Shown here in pieces: positions 17,637 through 26,062 of a DNA stretch of 64,000 bases. The stretch spans positions 124,001 to 188,000 of the forward strand of contig NZ_FXAU01000004.1 of NCBI RefSeq assembly GCF_900177625.1, given 5' to 3'. Source of the DNA: Sphingobacterium psychroaquaticum (GTDB lineage Bacteria; Bacteroidota; Bacteroidia; Sphingobacteriales; Sphingobacteriaceae). Numbering within the stretch: the stretch's first letter is position 1; each line of letters begins with the position of its first letter. Made by a program: the position numbers and the translations under genes. The notes beneath the pieces are model-generated. The model was not told where the DNA came from, ran no database searches, and was given only the letters and a program-made list of their open reading frames with translations.

Positions 17637-19226
17637 GTGAACAGAAAACTTATAATTGGAACCAGAGGCAGTCAACTAGCCCTATGGCAAGCTAACTTTG
17701 TGAAAGATAGATTAGCCGAAATAGGTATAGAATCAGAGCTTAAAATAATAAAAACTCAAGGAGATATTATTCAGCACTTACGCTTGGATAAACTCGAAGG
17801 CAAGGGATTTTTTACCAAAGAGCTCGAAGAAGAATTACTCAGTTCACAAATAGACCTCGCTGTTCACTCGCATAAAGATTTACCTACTGTAAACCCTCCT
17901 GGATTAATTATCGCTTCGGTATCTGAGCGTGAAGACCCGGCGGAACTCCTGATCGTCCACAAAGACTGTGTAGATATCAAGAAACGTTTATCCTTGAAAC
18001 ACAATGCATCGGTAGGAACATCCTCGAACCGCCGTAAAGCGCAACTTTTATCGTTACGTCCTGACTTAGAGTTTACCGATTTACGCGGTAATCTACAGAC
18101 CCGCATCCAGAAGTTACGCGATGAGCAGTATGATGCTATTATGTTGGCAAAAGCTGGAATTGCACGTATTGAGATGGATCTATCAGACTTTCATATCGAA
18201 GAGATTCCACCAATAGAAGTTGTACCAGCACCAGCACAAGGTGTTCTTGCCATCCAAATTAGGGAAAGTGATAGTGATCTCTTCGATATACTACAAAAAA
18301 TAAATAACGCGGAGGTTGCCCAAACGATCGCTGTAGAACGAAAAGTTCTCAATATGTTTGATGCGGGTTGTCATGCACCATTGGGGTGTTACTGCCGCAA
18401 AACCAATGACGGTAAATATGAAGCATGGACATCCATTGCAGAAGATAACGAGGACTTCCCAGACCGCTATTACCTCCAATCGGAAACGACGGAAGGTATG
18501 GCAGAGAAGATATTTGCCAAGTATCAAAAAGATAGAAAACTTCCAAGTAGCGTGTTTATAACCCGCGACCTTGACGAGAACTCGTACTTAGGTCGATATT
18601 TAGCAAAGCATAACATCCAGGTGGATGCGCGTTCGTTGATACGCATCTATCCAACGATTAATAAATTGGACTCTTTTATCTTGAAGCGTGCTGATTGGAT
18701 CTTTTTCAATAGTAAAAACGCGATCGATCATTTCTTCAAGTTGGAGCCATTAATCTTAAAAAAGACAAAAATTGCAGTATTGGGTAGAGGTTCCGAAGAT
18801 GCGCTTCGCAAATACGATCGTATAGCGGACTTCTCCGGTGATAATCTTGGAATCCGAACAGAAGATATCGCCAAGGAGTTTGCAAAGCTAGTGGATGGCC
18901 AAACGGTATTTATTCCACGCGCAAAAGACTCCCTGATGTCGATCCAAAATGCATTGACAGAAAACACGCATGTCATTGATATGCCTATCTACGAAACTGT
19001 TTTAGAAGAAAACGTAGATAAGACCAACGCCGAAGTGTTGATCTTCACGAGTCCGAGTAATGTGGAAGCATATTTTCAAGAAAATTTAGTTGAACCCGAT
19101 CAGAAAATCATTTGTATCGGTTACTCTACAGCTAAAGCCATTGAAGCTATGGGATTATCGTACACATTACCGTTTACTCCTGATGAGATCGGTTTATCAG
19201 AAGCCGTATTTGGATTAGAATACTAA
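17637..19226 (+). CDS. hemC: Fused hydroxymethylbilane synthase / uroporphyrinogen-III synthase
   Basis: One 529-residue protein carries two consecutive haem-pathway enzymes. Residues 1-~300 are porphobilinogen deaminase (HemC): IGTRGSQLALWQ, KGFFTKELEEELL, AVHSHKDLPT and the dipyrromethane cofactor cysteine at 245 in DAGCHAPLGCYC. Residues ~303-529 are a uroporphyrinogen-III synthase (HemD) domain: VFITRDLDENSYLG, FNSKNAIDHF, VLGRGSEDALRK, then LIFTSPSNVEAYF near the end. The linkage would pass unstable hydroxymethylbilane directly to the cyclising enzyme. GTG start at 17637. It is followed by a hairpin terminator before hemB. Confidence 0.93.
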   Translation: MNRKLIIGTRGSQLALWQANFVKDRLAEIGIESELKIIKTQGDIIQHLRLDKLEGKGFFTKELEEELLSSQIDLAVHSHKDLPTVNPPGLIIASVSEREDPAELLIVHKDCVDIKKRLSLKHNASVGTSSNRRKAQLLSLRPDLEFTDLRGNLQTRIQKLRDEQYDAIMLAKAGIARIEMDLSDFHIEEIPPIEVVPAPAQGVLAIQIRESDSDLFDILQKINNAEVAQTIAVERKVLNMFDAGCHAPLGCYCRKTNDGKYEAWTSIAEDNEDFPDRYYLQSETTEGMAEKIFAKYQKDRKLPSSVFITRDLDENSYLGRYLAKHNIQVDARSLIRIYPTINKLDSFILKRADWIFFNSKNAIDHFFKLEPLILKKTKIAVLGRGSEDALRKYDRIADFSGDNLGIRTEDIAKEFAKLVDGQTVFIPRAKDSLMSIQNALTENTHVIDMPIYETVLEENVDKTNAEVLIFTSPSNVEAYFQENLVEPDQKIICIGYSTAKAIEAMGLSYTLPFTPDEIGLSEAVFGLEY

Positions 19227-19236
19227 AGAATAAAAT

Positions 19237-19258
19237 AAGGGGCTTCAATGCCCCTTTT
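19237..19258 (+). terminator. Hairpin between hemCD and hemB
   Basis: AAGGGGC (19237-19243) pairs with GCCCCTT (19250-19256), followed by TT. The loop contains an ATG (19248) in frame with hemB, which is therefore unlikely to be its start. It probably tunes or ends hemACD transcription before hemB. Confidence 0.65.
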
Positions 19259-19280
19259 AAATATTACAAATTTTCAAATC

Positions 19281-20255
19281 ATGTTACAACGTCCCAGAAG
19301 AAATAGAAAATCAGCTGTTATTCGCGATATGGTCCAAGAAAACCACCTATCAGCAGCTCATTTAATATTCCCTTTGTTTATTGTCGAAGGCCAAAATCAA
19401 AAAACAGAAGTTTCATCCATGCCGGGTATCTTCCGTTACTCGATCGACAACCTATTGCGTGAAGTTGAAAGCTGTCTTAACTTAGGACTTCGTGCTTTCG
19501 ATTTGTTCCCGAATATAGAAGATTCCTTAAAAGATAAGTACGCTACAATTAGCTACCAGCAAGGAAATCTGTATCTCCGTGCAATCGAAGAAGTAAAGAA
19601 AAATTTCCCTGAAGCTTGTGTCGTTACCGATGTAGCGATGGATCCTTACAGCTCAGATGGCCATGACGGTATTGTCGAAAATGGCGAGATCTTAAATGAT
19701 GAAACTTTGGCAATCTTAGGTAAAATGGCCTTGGCACACGCGCAGGCAGGGGCTGATATCATCGCACCTTCTGACATGATGGATGGACGTATCGGCTATA
19801 TTCGTGAAGTACTAGATCAAAATGGGTTTACGAATGTTTCTTTGATGTCTTATACCGCAAAGTATGCATCTGCTTTCTATGGACCATTCCGTGACGCCTT
19901 GAACTCAGCGCCAAAAGCTGGTGATAAAAAAAGCTACCAAATGAATCCGGCTAATTCCCGCGAAGCATTGATCGAAGCACAACTGGATATGGAAGAAGGT
20001 GCCGACTTCTTGATGGTTAAACCGGGCCTTCCGTATTTGGATATTATTAAATTATTGCATGATAATTTTGATTTACCAATTGCCGCTTATAATGTTTCGG
20101 GTGAATATGCCATGTTAAAAGCAGCCATACAAAATGGATGGCTTAACGAAGAACGGGCAATTATGGAAACATTATTAAGCTTCCGTCGCGCTGGTGCAAC
20201 GTCCATCCTTACCTACCATGCAAAAGAAGTGCTAGAAAAAGGATGGTTGAAATAA
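19281..20255 (+). CDS. hemB: Porphobilinogen synthase (5-aminolevulinate dehydratase)
   Basis: Condenses two 5-aminolevulinates to porphobilinogen. About 324 residues with MLQRPRRNRKSAVIRDM at the start, the phosphate/metal region VVTDVAMDPYSSDGHDGIV, and the two active-site lysines in SYTAKYASAFYGPFR and DFLMVKPGLPYLD. The metal segment has D-P-Y-S-S-D-G-H-D rather than the triple cysteine of Zn enzymes, pointing to a magnesium-type enzyme. The ATG at 19281 is preferred to one in the terminator loop at 19248. 33 bp before hemL. Confidence 0.95.
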   Translation: MLQRPRRNRKSAVIRDMVQENHLSAAHLIFPLFIVEGQNQKTEVSSMPGIFRYSIDNLLREVESCLNLGLRAFDLFPNIEDSLKDKYATISYQQGNLYLRAIEEVKKNFPEACVVTDVAMDPYSSDGHDGIVENGEILNDETLAILGKMALAHAQAGADIIAPSDMMDGRIGYIREVLDQNGFTNVSLMSYTAKYASAFYGPFRDALNSAPKAGDKKSYQMNPANSREALIEAQLDMEEGADFLMVKPGLPYLDIIKLLHDNFDLPIAAYNVSGEYAMLKAAIQNGWLNEERAIMETLLSFRRAGATSILTYHAKEVLEKGWLK

Positions 20256-20288
20256 GTTCAATAAATCGTAACATTCAATTTTAATATT

Positions 20289-21602
20289 ATGTCAACAACC
20301 ACTAAAGATATTTCACGTGAAAAGTCTGCCGAATTGTTCGAAAAGGCTAAACAATATTTCCCAGGCGGTGTAAACTCACCCGTACGAGCATTTAAATCGG
20401 TTTACGGTACACCTCTATTTATTGAGCGCGGTGATAAAGCACACCTGTGGGATGCCGATGGGAACGAATTTATCGACTTCTGTTGTTCTTGGGGGCCGTT
20501 AATCCTGGGGCATAACAACGACAATATTCGCGAAGCCGTAACCGCTCAATTAAGTAAAGGATTAAGCTTTGGTGCGCCAACACAACTTGAAAATAAATTA
20601 GCTGAACTTATCCTTTCTAACAACAAGCATATAGAAAAGATCCGTTTTGTAAGCTCCGGAACAGAGGCCGTAATGTCCGCGATCCGCTTAGCGCGTGGTT
20701 ACACGAAGCGAGATAAAATTGTAAAGTTTGAAGGATGCTACCATGGTCACTCCGATTCTTTATTGGTGAAAGCAGGGTCTGGATTAGTTACTTTTGGGGA
20801 AACCTCATCTGCAGGTGTTCCGCAAGCTTTTGCTGCAGAAACTATTGTTATTGCGTTGAATGATCGGGAGGCTTTACAAGAAGTGTTTAGCACCTACAAA
20901 GATGAGATTGCAGCGGTAATCATAGAAGGAATCCCAGCCAATAACGGTTTATTGATTCAAGATAAAGATTATGTACAGTACCTGCGTCAAATAACAAAAG
21001 ACAATGGTGCGTTATTAATCTTTGATGAAGTAATTACGGGTTTCCGTTTAGGTTTTAATGGAGCGGCAACGTATTATGATATCCAACCCGATATCCTGAC
21101 ATATGGTAAAATTATTGGTGGCGGTATGCCTGTTGGTGCATATGGTGCTTCAAACGAGATCATGGCGCATATCTCGCCGGATGGCGGTGTATATCAGGCC
21201 GGCACCCTATCCGGAAACCCAGTGGCTATGGCCGCAGGTATTGCAGCACTTAGCATCTTAGCACAGCCGGGCTTCTACGAAAGACTGGAAGAAGTAACGA
21301 CAGCCTTTGTGAACGAACTCCGTCAGTATATTCAAGAAAAAGGTTATGGCGTGAAAATATTCACCGTTGGTTCGATCTTTTGGTTTGCCTTTACCGATCA
21401 AGAACACATCAAAAGAGCGGATGAAATCGACCCTGCTTCAATGGAGAAATACAAGGTTATGCACCGCGCCTTGTTGAACAAGGGCATTTACTTCGGCCCA
21501 TCAGGGTATGAGGTAGGTTTTATCTCCCATGCACATACAGCGGAAGATATTAACACAGCGATTAAAGCAATTAAAGAATCCTTAGATATTGTGTATCAAT
21601 AA
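20289..21602 (+). CDS. hemL: Glutamate-1-semialdehyde 2,1-aminomutase
   Basis: PLP enzyme that moves the amino group of glutamate-1-semialdehyde to give 5-aminolevulinate, the step after HemA. 437 residues, class III aminotransferase fold: PGGVNSPVRAFK, HNNDNIREAV, SSGTEAVMSAIRLARGYT, FDEVITGFRLG and the PLP lysine in TYGKIIGGGMPVGAYG. Last gene of the haem cluster here; a bidirectional terminator follows. hemE, hemF/N and hemH are not in the window. Confidence 0.96.
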   Translation: MSTTTKDISREKSAELFEKAKQYFPGGVNSPVRAFKSVYGTPLFIERGDKAHLWDADGNEFIDFCCSWGPLILGHNNDNIREAVTAQLSKGLSFGAPTQLENKLAELILSNNKHIEKIRFVSSGTEAVMSAIRLARGYTKRDKIVKFEGCYHGHSDSLLVKAGSGLVTFGETSSAGVPQAFAAETIVIALNDREALQEVFSTYKDEIAAVIIEGIPANNGLLIQDKDYVQYLRQITKDNGALLIFDEVITGFRLGFNGAATYYDIQPDILTYGKIIGGGMPVGAYGASNEIMAHISPDGGVYQAGTLSGNPVAMAAGIAALSILAQPGFYERLEEVTTAFVNELRQYIQEKGYGVKIFTVGSIFWFAFTDQEHIKRADEIDPASMEKYKVMHRALLNKGIYFGPSGYEVGFISHAHTAEDINTAIKAIKESLDIVYQ

Positions 21603-21606
21603 TCAT

Positions 21607-21638
21607 AAAAAAACCGCTTCAAACGAAGCGGTTTTTTT
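21607..21638. terminator. Bidirectional terminator between hemL and argC
   Basis: ACCGCTTC and GAAGCGGT with an AAAC loop, flanked by A7 and T7, giving a strong intrinsic terminator for both convergent units. Confidence 0.88.
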
Positions 21639-21651
21639 ATGATTTCTTCTT

Positions 21652-22674
21652 TTAGAAACCTACACTTTTAAGGTTCAAGCCTGTGCGCTCGTCCAAGCCA
21701 AACAAGAGATTCATATTCTGTACCGCTTGCCCAGAGGCTCCTTTCAACAAGTTATCCGTTGCGTTTAAAATCAACAGTTGATTACCGTGTTTCTCTAGGT
21801 GTATAATACTCTTATTGGTATTCACGACCTGTTTCAGGTCTATATTTTCGCGACTCACCCAGGTAAATGGATGTTCCGCGTAGTACGTTTCATACAGCGC
21901 ATAAGCCTCCTCTTCTGTCAAGGCGCACTCCACATAGCTTGCGGAGAAAATACCACGGGCGAAATCACCACGTTGCGGAACAAAATGAATCTTTTCAGCG
22001 GCGCGTTCTAATAACGTTTTTTCTGATATCGGTAAGAACCCCGTTTGCAGCTGATCCAGTGATTCCGAAATTTCCTGCAAATGCTGGTGTTCAAAAGATT
22101 TATAAGCCGACAGATTATTGTTACGCCATGAGAAATGCGTTGTTGCGCTAGGCTTCTGGCCTGCACCTGTTGAACCTGTCGTTGCATTTACATGAACGTC
22201 CTTCGGTAATAATCCTTTTGCAGCCAACGGCAATAACGCGAGTTGGATATTCGTTGCAAAACAACCTGGATTCGCAATATATTGTGCAGAGCGAATGGCT
22301 TCCCTATTGAGCTCCGGAAGGCCGTAGACAAAGGATTGTCCTTGATAGCTCACATTAGCACGTAGCCTATAATCTTGCGACAAATCGATAATCTTAACAG
22401 ATGAATCTACCGGATTATTATCTAAAAACTTACGTGCATCGCCATGCCCTACACACAAGAATAGAACATCGATATTACTGTGAAAATCAGCTGAGAATAC
22501 AAGATCTGTATCACCAAACAGGTCATTATGAACCGCAGCTACGCTGTTCCCTGCATTAGAAGCAGAGTTTGCAAATACGATTTCTACCTGCGGGTGATAG
22601 ATCAATACACGGAGTAATTCTCCGCCTGTATATCCTGCCGAACCAACAATACCAACTTTAATCTTGTTCTCCAT
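21652..22674 (-). CDS. argC: N-acetyl-gamma-glutamyl-phosphate reductase
   Basis: NADPH-dependent reduction of N-acylglutamyl-phosphate in arginine synthesis; in Bacteroidota the acyl group may be acetyl or succinyl. About 340 residues; nucleotide-binding GIVGSAGYTGGELLRVL at the N-terminus and the catalytic Cys138 in ANPGCFATN; HFVPQRGDFARGIF near the C-terminal domain. The ATG at 22674 places the Rossmann motif at the right distance; upstream in-frame extension to 22776 would overlap the GNAT gene and has no family support. Follows a GNAT gene by 49 bp in the arginine cluster. Confidence 0.94.
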   Translation of the reverse strand: MENKIKVGIVGSAGYTGGELLRVLIYHPQVEIVFANSASNAGNSVAAVHNDLFGDTDLVFSADFHSNIDVLFLCVGHGDARKFLDNNPVDSSVKIIDLSQDYRLRANVSYQGQSFVYGLPELNREAIRSAQYIANPGCFATNIQLALLPLAAKGLLPKDVHVNATTGSTGAGQKPSATTHFSWRNNNLSAYKSFEHQHLQEISESLDQLQTGFLPISEKTLLERAAEKIHFVPQRGDFARGIFSASYVECALTEEEAYALYETYYAEHPFTWVSRENIDLKQVVNTNKSIIHLEKHGNQLLILNATDNLLKGASGQAVQNMNLLFGLDERTGLNLKSVGF

Positions 22675-22723
22675 TATAATTTGTTTATCGTTTAGCGTTC
22701 TACAAGCAGATGACTTAAATCTT

Positions 22724-23170
22724 TTAAATGCTTTTTTTAAAGAGCAAAAAATCAGTTCCTCTCTCCTGTAGTACAAAGCCCATCTTTAGATACAGCCCTT
22801 GCGCTACGCTATTATCAATCTGTGTTTCCAATTGAATTACATCCGTACCATCGGCCTTCGCAAATGCAATGGCACTATTGATCAGAGACTCTCCAATCCC
22901 CGTTTTCCTTGCCGTAGCAGCTACATACAAGTCATTTAAGATCCAACTCTTATGTGTCCTTACGGAAGAATAAGTAGGATATAACTGCGTAAAGCCAACA
23001 GCGCGATCATCTTGATATGCAATAAAAATGATCGACTCTTGGTTATTTAAACGGGCATCTAAAAAAAGTCGGGCACGCTCCAAATCACTAGCTTGTCCAT
23101 AGAAAATGCGGTATGCATCAAAAAGAGGAACAATATCCGCTAGATCATCAATCGAAGCACGCCTTATCAT
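22724..23170 (-). CDS. GNAT-family N-acetyltransferase
   Basis: 148-residue acetyltransferase of the GNAT fold: MIRRASIDDLADIVPLFDAY at the N-terminus, a beta strand WILNDLYVAATARKTGIGESL with the acetyl-CoA binding loop, and IDNSVAQGLYLKMGFVLQERG. The acceptor substrate is unknown. Its ATG overlaps the argG stop by one base (TAATG), so translation is coupled to argG; the position between argG and argC suggests a role in, or co-regulation with, arginine metabolism, but the sequence alone does not prove it. Confidence 0.85.
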   Translation of the reverse strand: MIRRASIDDLADIVPLFDAYRIFYGQASDLERARLFLDARLNNQESIIFIAYQDDRAVGFTQLYPTYSSVRTHKSWILNDLYVAATARKTGIGESLINSAIAFAKADGTDVIQLETQIDNSVAQGLYLKMGFVLQERGTDFLLFKKSI

Positions 23171-24357
23171 TAACCTTTATCGTTTACTTTATGCCAAATA
23201 ATCGTTTGGTTACCAAAGATTTTAGAGAATCCTTTTACATCATCTCCAGTGTAACCTGCATTCATTTCTCCGTAAGTACCAAACTTGTTCGACATCAAGT
23301 CATGCTCCGACTCAATTCCGATAACCACGAAGCGATGTGGGTGCAACTCAACGATTACGCGACCAGTCACTGTATCTTGTGATGAAGATAAGAAGGCTTC
23401 GATATCACGCATCACTGGATCGTGCATCTGTCCTTCATGCATCCAGTTTCCATAAAATGCTGCAATTTGATCTTTCCACGAAAGTTGCCATTTAGTTAGC
23501 GTATGCTTCTCTAAGGTATGGTGTGCTTTCACTAAAATAAGCGAAGCTGCGGCCTCAAAGCCCACACGTCCCTTAATTCCGATAATGGTATCACCTACGT
23601 GCATATCACGACCAATACCGTAAGGTTGAGCCAATGCCTGTAATTGCTGAATAACCGATACAGCACCAATCTTCTCTCCGTTCAACGCTACGGGTTCACC
23701 TTTTTCAAAATCAATCGTTATTTGACGTACTTCACTCGATGTTATGGGAGTAGGCCAAGCCGATTCTGGTAAGTATTGGTTCGATGTCAATGTCTCCGCA
23801 CCACCAACGGAAGTACCCCATAAACCTTTATTGATAGAATATTTTGCTTTTTCTGCTGAATATTCTACCCCATGGCTGTTCAAGTATTCGATTTCCGCTT
23901 CACGCGACAATTTTAAATCACGAATCGGTGTAATAATCTCGACTCCAGGAATCAACGTGTGGAAAATCATATCAAAACGAACTTGATCGTTTCCAGCTCC
24001 CGTTGAACCATGTGCTACACATTCAGCACCTATTTTCTTCGCATAGTTTGCGATGGCTGTTGCTTGACATACACGTTCTGCTGAAACAGAAAGTGGGTAG
24101 GTTGCGTTTTTCAAAACGTTTCCAAAAATCAAGTATTTAATCGTATCGCGGTAGTAATCTTCCGTTTCATCAATGGCTGTATGCGATTTCACACCTAGTT
24201 CATAGGCACGAGCTTCGATGGTTTTCAACTCTTCGTCAGAGAAACCACCGGTATTTACAACCACAGAATGTACTTCAAGACCTAAATCTTTCGTTAGATA
24301 GATACAACAAAAAGAGGTATCCAATCCTCCGCTAAACGCTAATACTACTTTCTTCAT
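23170..24357 (-). CDS. argG: Argininosuccinate synthase
   Basis: ATP-dependent condensation of citrulline and aspartate to argininosuccinate. About 395 residues with the ATP-pyrophosphatase loop VLAFSGGLDTSFCCIYL at the N-terminus, HGSTGAGNDQVRFD and SINKGLWGTSVGG, the usual markers. ATG at 24357 chosen; the longer TTG start at 24381 adds eight residues outside the conserved fold. Coupled to the downstream GNAT. Upstream lies a 247-bp stretch with dispersed repeats, so it may have a separate promoter from the first gene of the cluster. Confidence 0.95.
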   Translation of the reverse strand: MKKVVLAFSGGLDTSFCCIYLTKDLGLEVHSVVVNTGGFSDEELKTIEARAYELGVKSHTAIDETEDYYRDTIKYLIFGNVLKNATYPLSVSAERVCQATAIANYAKKIGAECVAHGSTGAGNDQVRFDMIFHTLIPGVEIITPIRDLKLSREAEIEYLNSHGVEYSAEKAKYSINKGLWGTSVGGAETLTSNQYLPESAWPTPITSSEVRQITIDFEKGEPVALNGEKIGAVSVIQQLQALAQPYGIGRDMHVGDTIIGIKGRVGFEAAASLILVKAHHTLEKHTLTKWQLSWKDQIAAFYGNWMHEGQMHDPVMRDIEAFLSSSQDTVTGRVIVELHPHRFVVIGIESEHDLMSNKFGTYGEMNAGYTGDDVKGFSKIFGNQTIIWHKVNDKG

Positions 24358-24516
24358 TTTTATTTGATTATAAATGCTCAATTAGAGCCTTTTAAACTTA
24401 GTTAAAGTTACAATTTCAATTTGGTTCACGGCGCAACCTTGCTGTGTTTTTTCGTTACTTTATCACCCTTCCTCCCCTGCTAGCGTGAGTTTTCAACTCG
24501 TGCTTCTGTCATACTA

Positions 24517-24542
24517 GGACACGAGCTACAAGCTCGCGCCAG
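24517..24542 (+). repeat. Dispersed intergenic repeat, copy 1
   Basis: GGACACGAGCTACAAGCTCG followed by CGCCAG: a CGAGCT/AGCTCG hairpin with ACA loop. Related copies are near 48911 and at 49025-49050. It lies between argG and the upstream GNAT gene. Confidence 0.55.
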
Positions 24543-24579
24543 TGGTAAGCGTCGCTTCGCTCCGCACAATGACGGAAGT

Positions 24580-24607
24580 CTTTCTACTAACTACTAACTC
24601 CCCTCTA
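24580..24607 (-). repeat. Stop-anchored heptamer repeat (GNAT gene)
   Basis: Reading the minus strand from the stop codon the units are TAGAGGG, GAGTTAG, TAGTTAG, TAGAAAG. The first TAG is the stop codon of the gene at 24605-25321. Period is exactly seven. Confidence 0.6.
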
Positions 24608-25321
24608 TATACCCTTTATCGACCCCGTACCCACAGGCAAAAGAGTCGCTATAAACTTCTTCGAAGAGCGAAACAACTTCGCTTCAATACGCTTCAGCAA
24701 GGATTGCTTTTTCACGATCCGATCTAAACGTTCTTTTGCCTCGGCTTTCCGTTGGATCTTTTCTTTTAACTCACGTTCTTTATCTTCCGGGTTCCATAGC
24801 ATAGCAGTACACATACAGTTCTTCCGGTCTTTGCTCACCAAAATATCAAAGTTAACGCAAGACTGACAGCCCTTCCAAAACTCTTCATCTTGTGTCAGCT
24901 CCGAATAGGTTACAGGTTCATACCCCAGGTCTGAGTTTATCTTCATAACAGCCAATCCCGTTGTTAAACCAAATATTTTGGCCTGTGGATACTTCTCTCT
25001 GGACAATTCAAAGACACGCTTTTTAATTGCTTTTGCCAACCCCACTTTACGAAATTCAGGATTTACGATCAGTCCCGAATTGGCGACATAATCACCGTGA
25101 CTCCAGGTTTCAATATACACAAAACCAGCCCATGTGCCATCCTTATGCAACGCTATAACGGCCTTTCCTTCCTCCATTTTGCGTGCTACATATTCTGGCT
25201 TACGACGTGCAATGCCCGTCCCCCGCGCTTTTGCGGATTCGAACATTTCATTACAAATAGTATCAGCGTACGCTACATGCGCTGATGTCGCTGGGATAAT
25301 TAAGAAATCTGAAAGTGTCAT
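24605..25321 (-). CDS. GNAT-family protein, candidate N-acylglutamate synthase
   Basis: 238 residues. The N-terminal 150 residues form a GNAT fold (IVNPEFRKVGLAKAIKKRVFEL is the acyl-CoA loop; FGLTTGLAVMKINSDLGYEPV follows). A cysteine-bearing segment GCQSCVNFDIL and RKNCMCTAMLWNPE follows, then a basic helical tail. This pattern, and the position as first gene ahead of argG, match the Bacteroidota arginine-cluster acyltransferase that has been linked to N-acylglutamate synthesis (ArgA function) in Bacteroides; I infer the same role here without biochemical proof. A promoter and a long leader lie upstream. TAG stop leads into a 7-bp repeat. Confidence 0.7.
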   Translation of the reverse strand: MTLSDFLIIPATSAHVAYADTICNEMFESAKARGTGIARRKPEYVARKMEEGKAVIALHKDGTWAGFVYIETWSHGDYVANSGLIVNPEFRKVGLAKAIKKRVFELSREKYPQAKIFGLTTGLAVMKINSDLGYEPVTYSELTQDEEFWKGCQSCVNFDILVSKDRKNCMCTAMLWNPEDKERELKEKIQRKAEAKERLDRIVKKQSLLKRIEAKLFRSSKKFIATLLPVGTGSIKGI

Positions 25322-25347
25322 CTAAGATGTCGACCTAAAAAATACCT

Positions 25348-25634
25348 GCACTTAACGTGCTAAAAAAACAATTAACAGATATAGAAATCATCGAGCTGGA
25401 TGATTTATCAAGATGAGAATTTGCCTGCCTCCGAATCAAGCTCGAGGCAGAATAGGTCGTCGGAATCGTAAGATTGGACAATTGAATGACTGCAACGCAT
25501 AGTAAAACCTCAACACCAACTTCGTGTGAAGCTGTTGCGAAATTTGACTATGTAGTGTTGAACGTTTCATTTTACTGTCTTATATAAATTCTTGACAAGG
25601 CAAAAGTAAAAAAATATTTTTTTCTTTTATGCAA
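25348..25634 (-). promoter_or_regulatory. Arginine-cluster promoter and long leader
   Basis: TACTTTTG on the minus strand (25601-25608) with a TTG 23 bases upstream (25632-25634) predicts a start near 25597, leaving a 5' leader of about 275 nt. The leader holds a 44-codon frame (25436-25570), a hairpin CTGCCTC/GAGGCAG overlapping its end (25425-25450), a hairpin AATCATC/GATGATT (25386-25405) and a weak GCAC/GTGC hairpin followed by T6 (25348-25360). The arrangement resembles an attenuator. Confidence 0.45.
25436..25570 (-). CDS. Possible leader peptide rich in arginine codons
   Basis: A 44-codon frame (ATG 25570, TGA 25436-25438) begins about 27 bases after the predicted transcription start. 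Its last ten residues are RFRRPILPRA, with four CGA arginine codons among nine, directly before and within a hairpin. This would suit an arginine-sensing leader, but it is not conserved evidence: the frame could be chance. Six arginines in 44 residues. Confidence 0.35.
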   Translation of the reverse strand: MKRSTLHSQISQQLHTKLVLRFYYALQSFNCPILRFRRPILPRA

Positions 25635-25793
25635 TACTATTGTAGTTTTTTTGAAAGATAAACATTCCAGTATTGTCCTTTTCATTAATATGATACTTTG
25701 ACTCGACTTTTATTGGAAGGTTTAAAATCGAAAGCAATCATGTCATTCCGACGTCACGAATAGCCCATATTTTTATTATGGGCATAATTTCAA

Positions 25794-25801
25794 TACTTTT
25801 G
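25794..25801 (+). promoter_or_regulatory. Promoter -7 element for the small membrane protein
   Basis: TACTTTTG matches TAnnTTTG and lies 13 bp before the ATG at 25815. Confidence 0.5.
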
Positions 25802-25814
25802 TAAAAAAAAGAAG

Positions 25815-26060
25815 ATGGTAGGTCCGAGTATTATATTTTATATTTTCTTTGCAATCCCCTATATTTTTGTGATGTATTGGCTCGTCAAACAGGACAAAAA
25901 AAAATATGCGTGGGGTCTTATCGTTGTAACAGCCATCGCTATTATTGCGATTGTTGTATCACAAAAAGCAAGCAAGATTGCTGTAGAGAATTACAAACAG
26001 CATCAAATCGATTCCCGTGCAACAGAACAAGAGCATCAAGCGGACTCTACCGCGCACTAG
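25815..26060 (+). CDS. Small two-helix membrane protein
   Basis: I do not recognise a family. 81 residues: first helix IIFYIFFAIPYIFVMYWLV (about 6-24), a short basic loop KQDKKKYAW, second helix GLIVVTAIAIIAIVVS (about 34-49), then a soluble tail of ~30 residues rich in Gln, His, Glu and Asp. Both the promoter at 25794 and the hairpin element after the stop support a real monocistronic gene. No link to its neighbours is visible. Confidence 0.65.
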   Translation: MVGPSIIFYIFFAIPYIFVMYWLVKQDKKKYAWGLIVVTAIAIIAIVVSQKASKIAVENYKQHQIDSRATEQEHQADSTAH

Positions 26061-26062
26061 AT

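Noticed and set aside
19248..19280. Earlier in-frame ATG for hemB
   Set aside because: It lies in the loop of the terminator hairpin at 19237-19258, so transcripts starting translation there are unlikely; ATG 19281 matches the family N-terminus.
22675..22776. Longer N-terminus for argC
   Set aside because: It overlaps the GNAT gene and the extra residues have no family support; the Rossmann motif sits right after the ATG at 22674.
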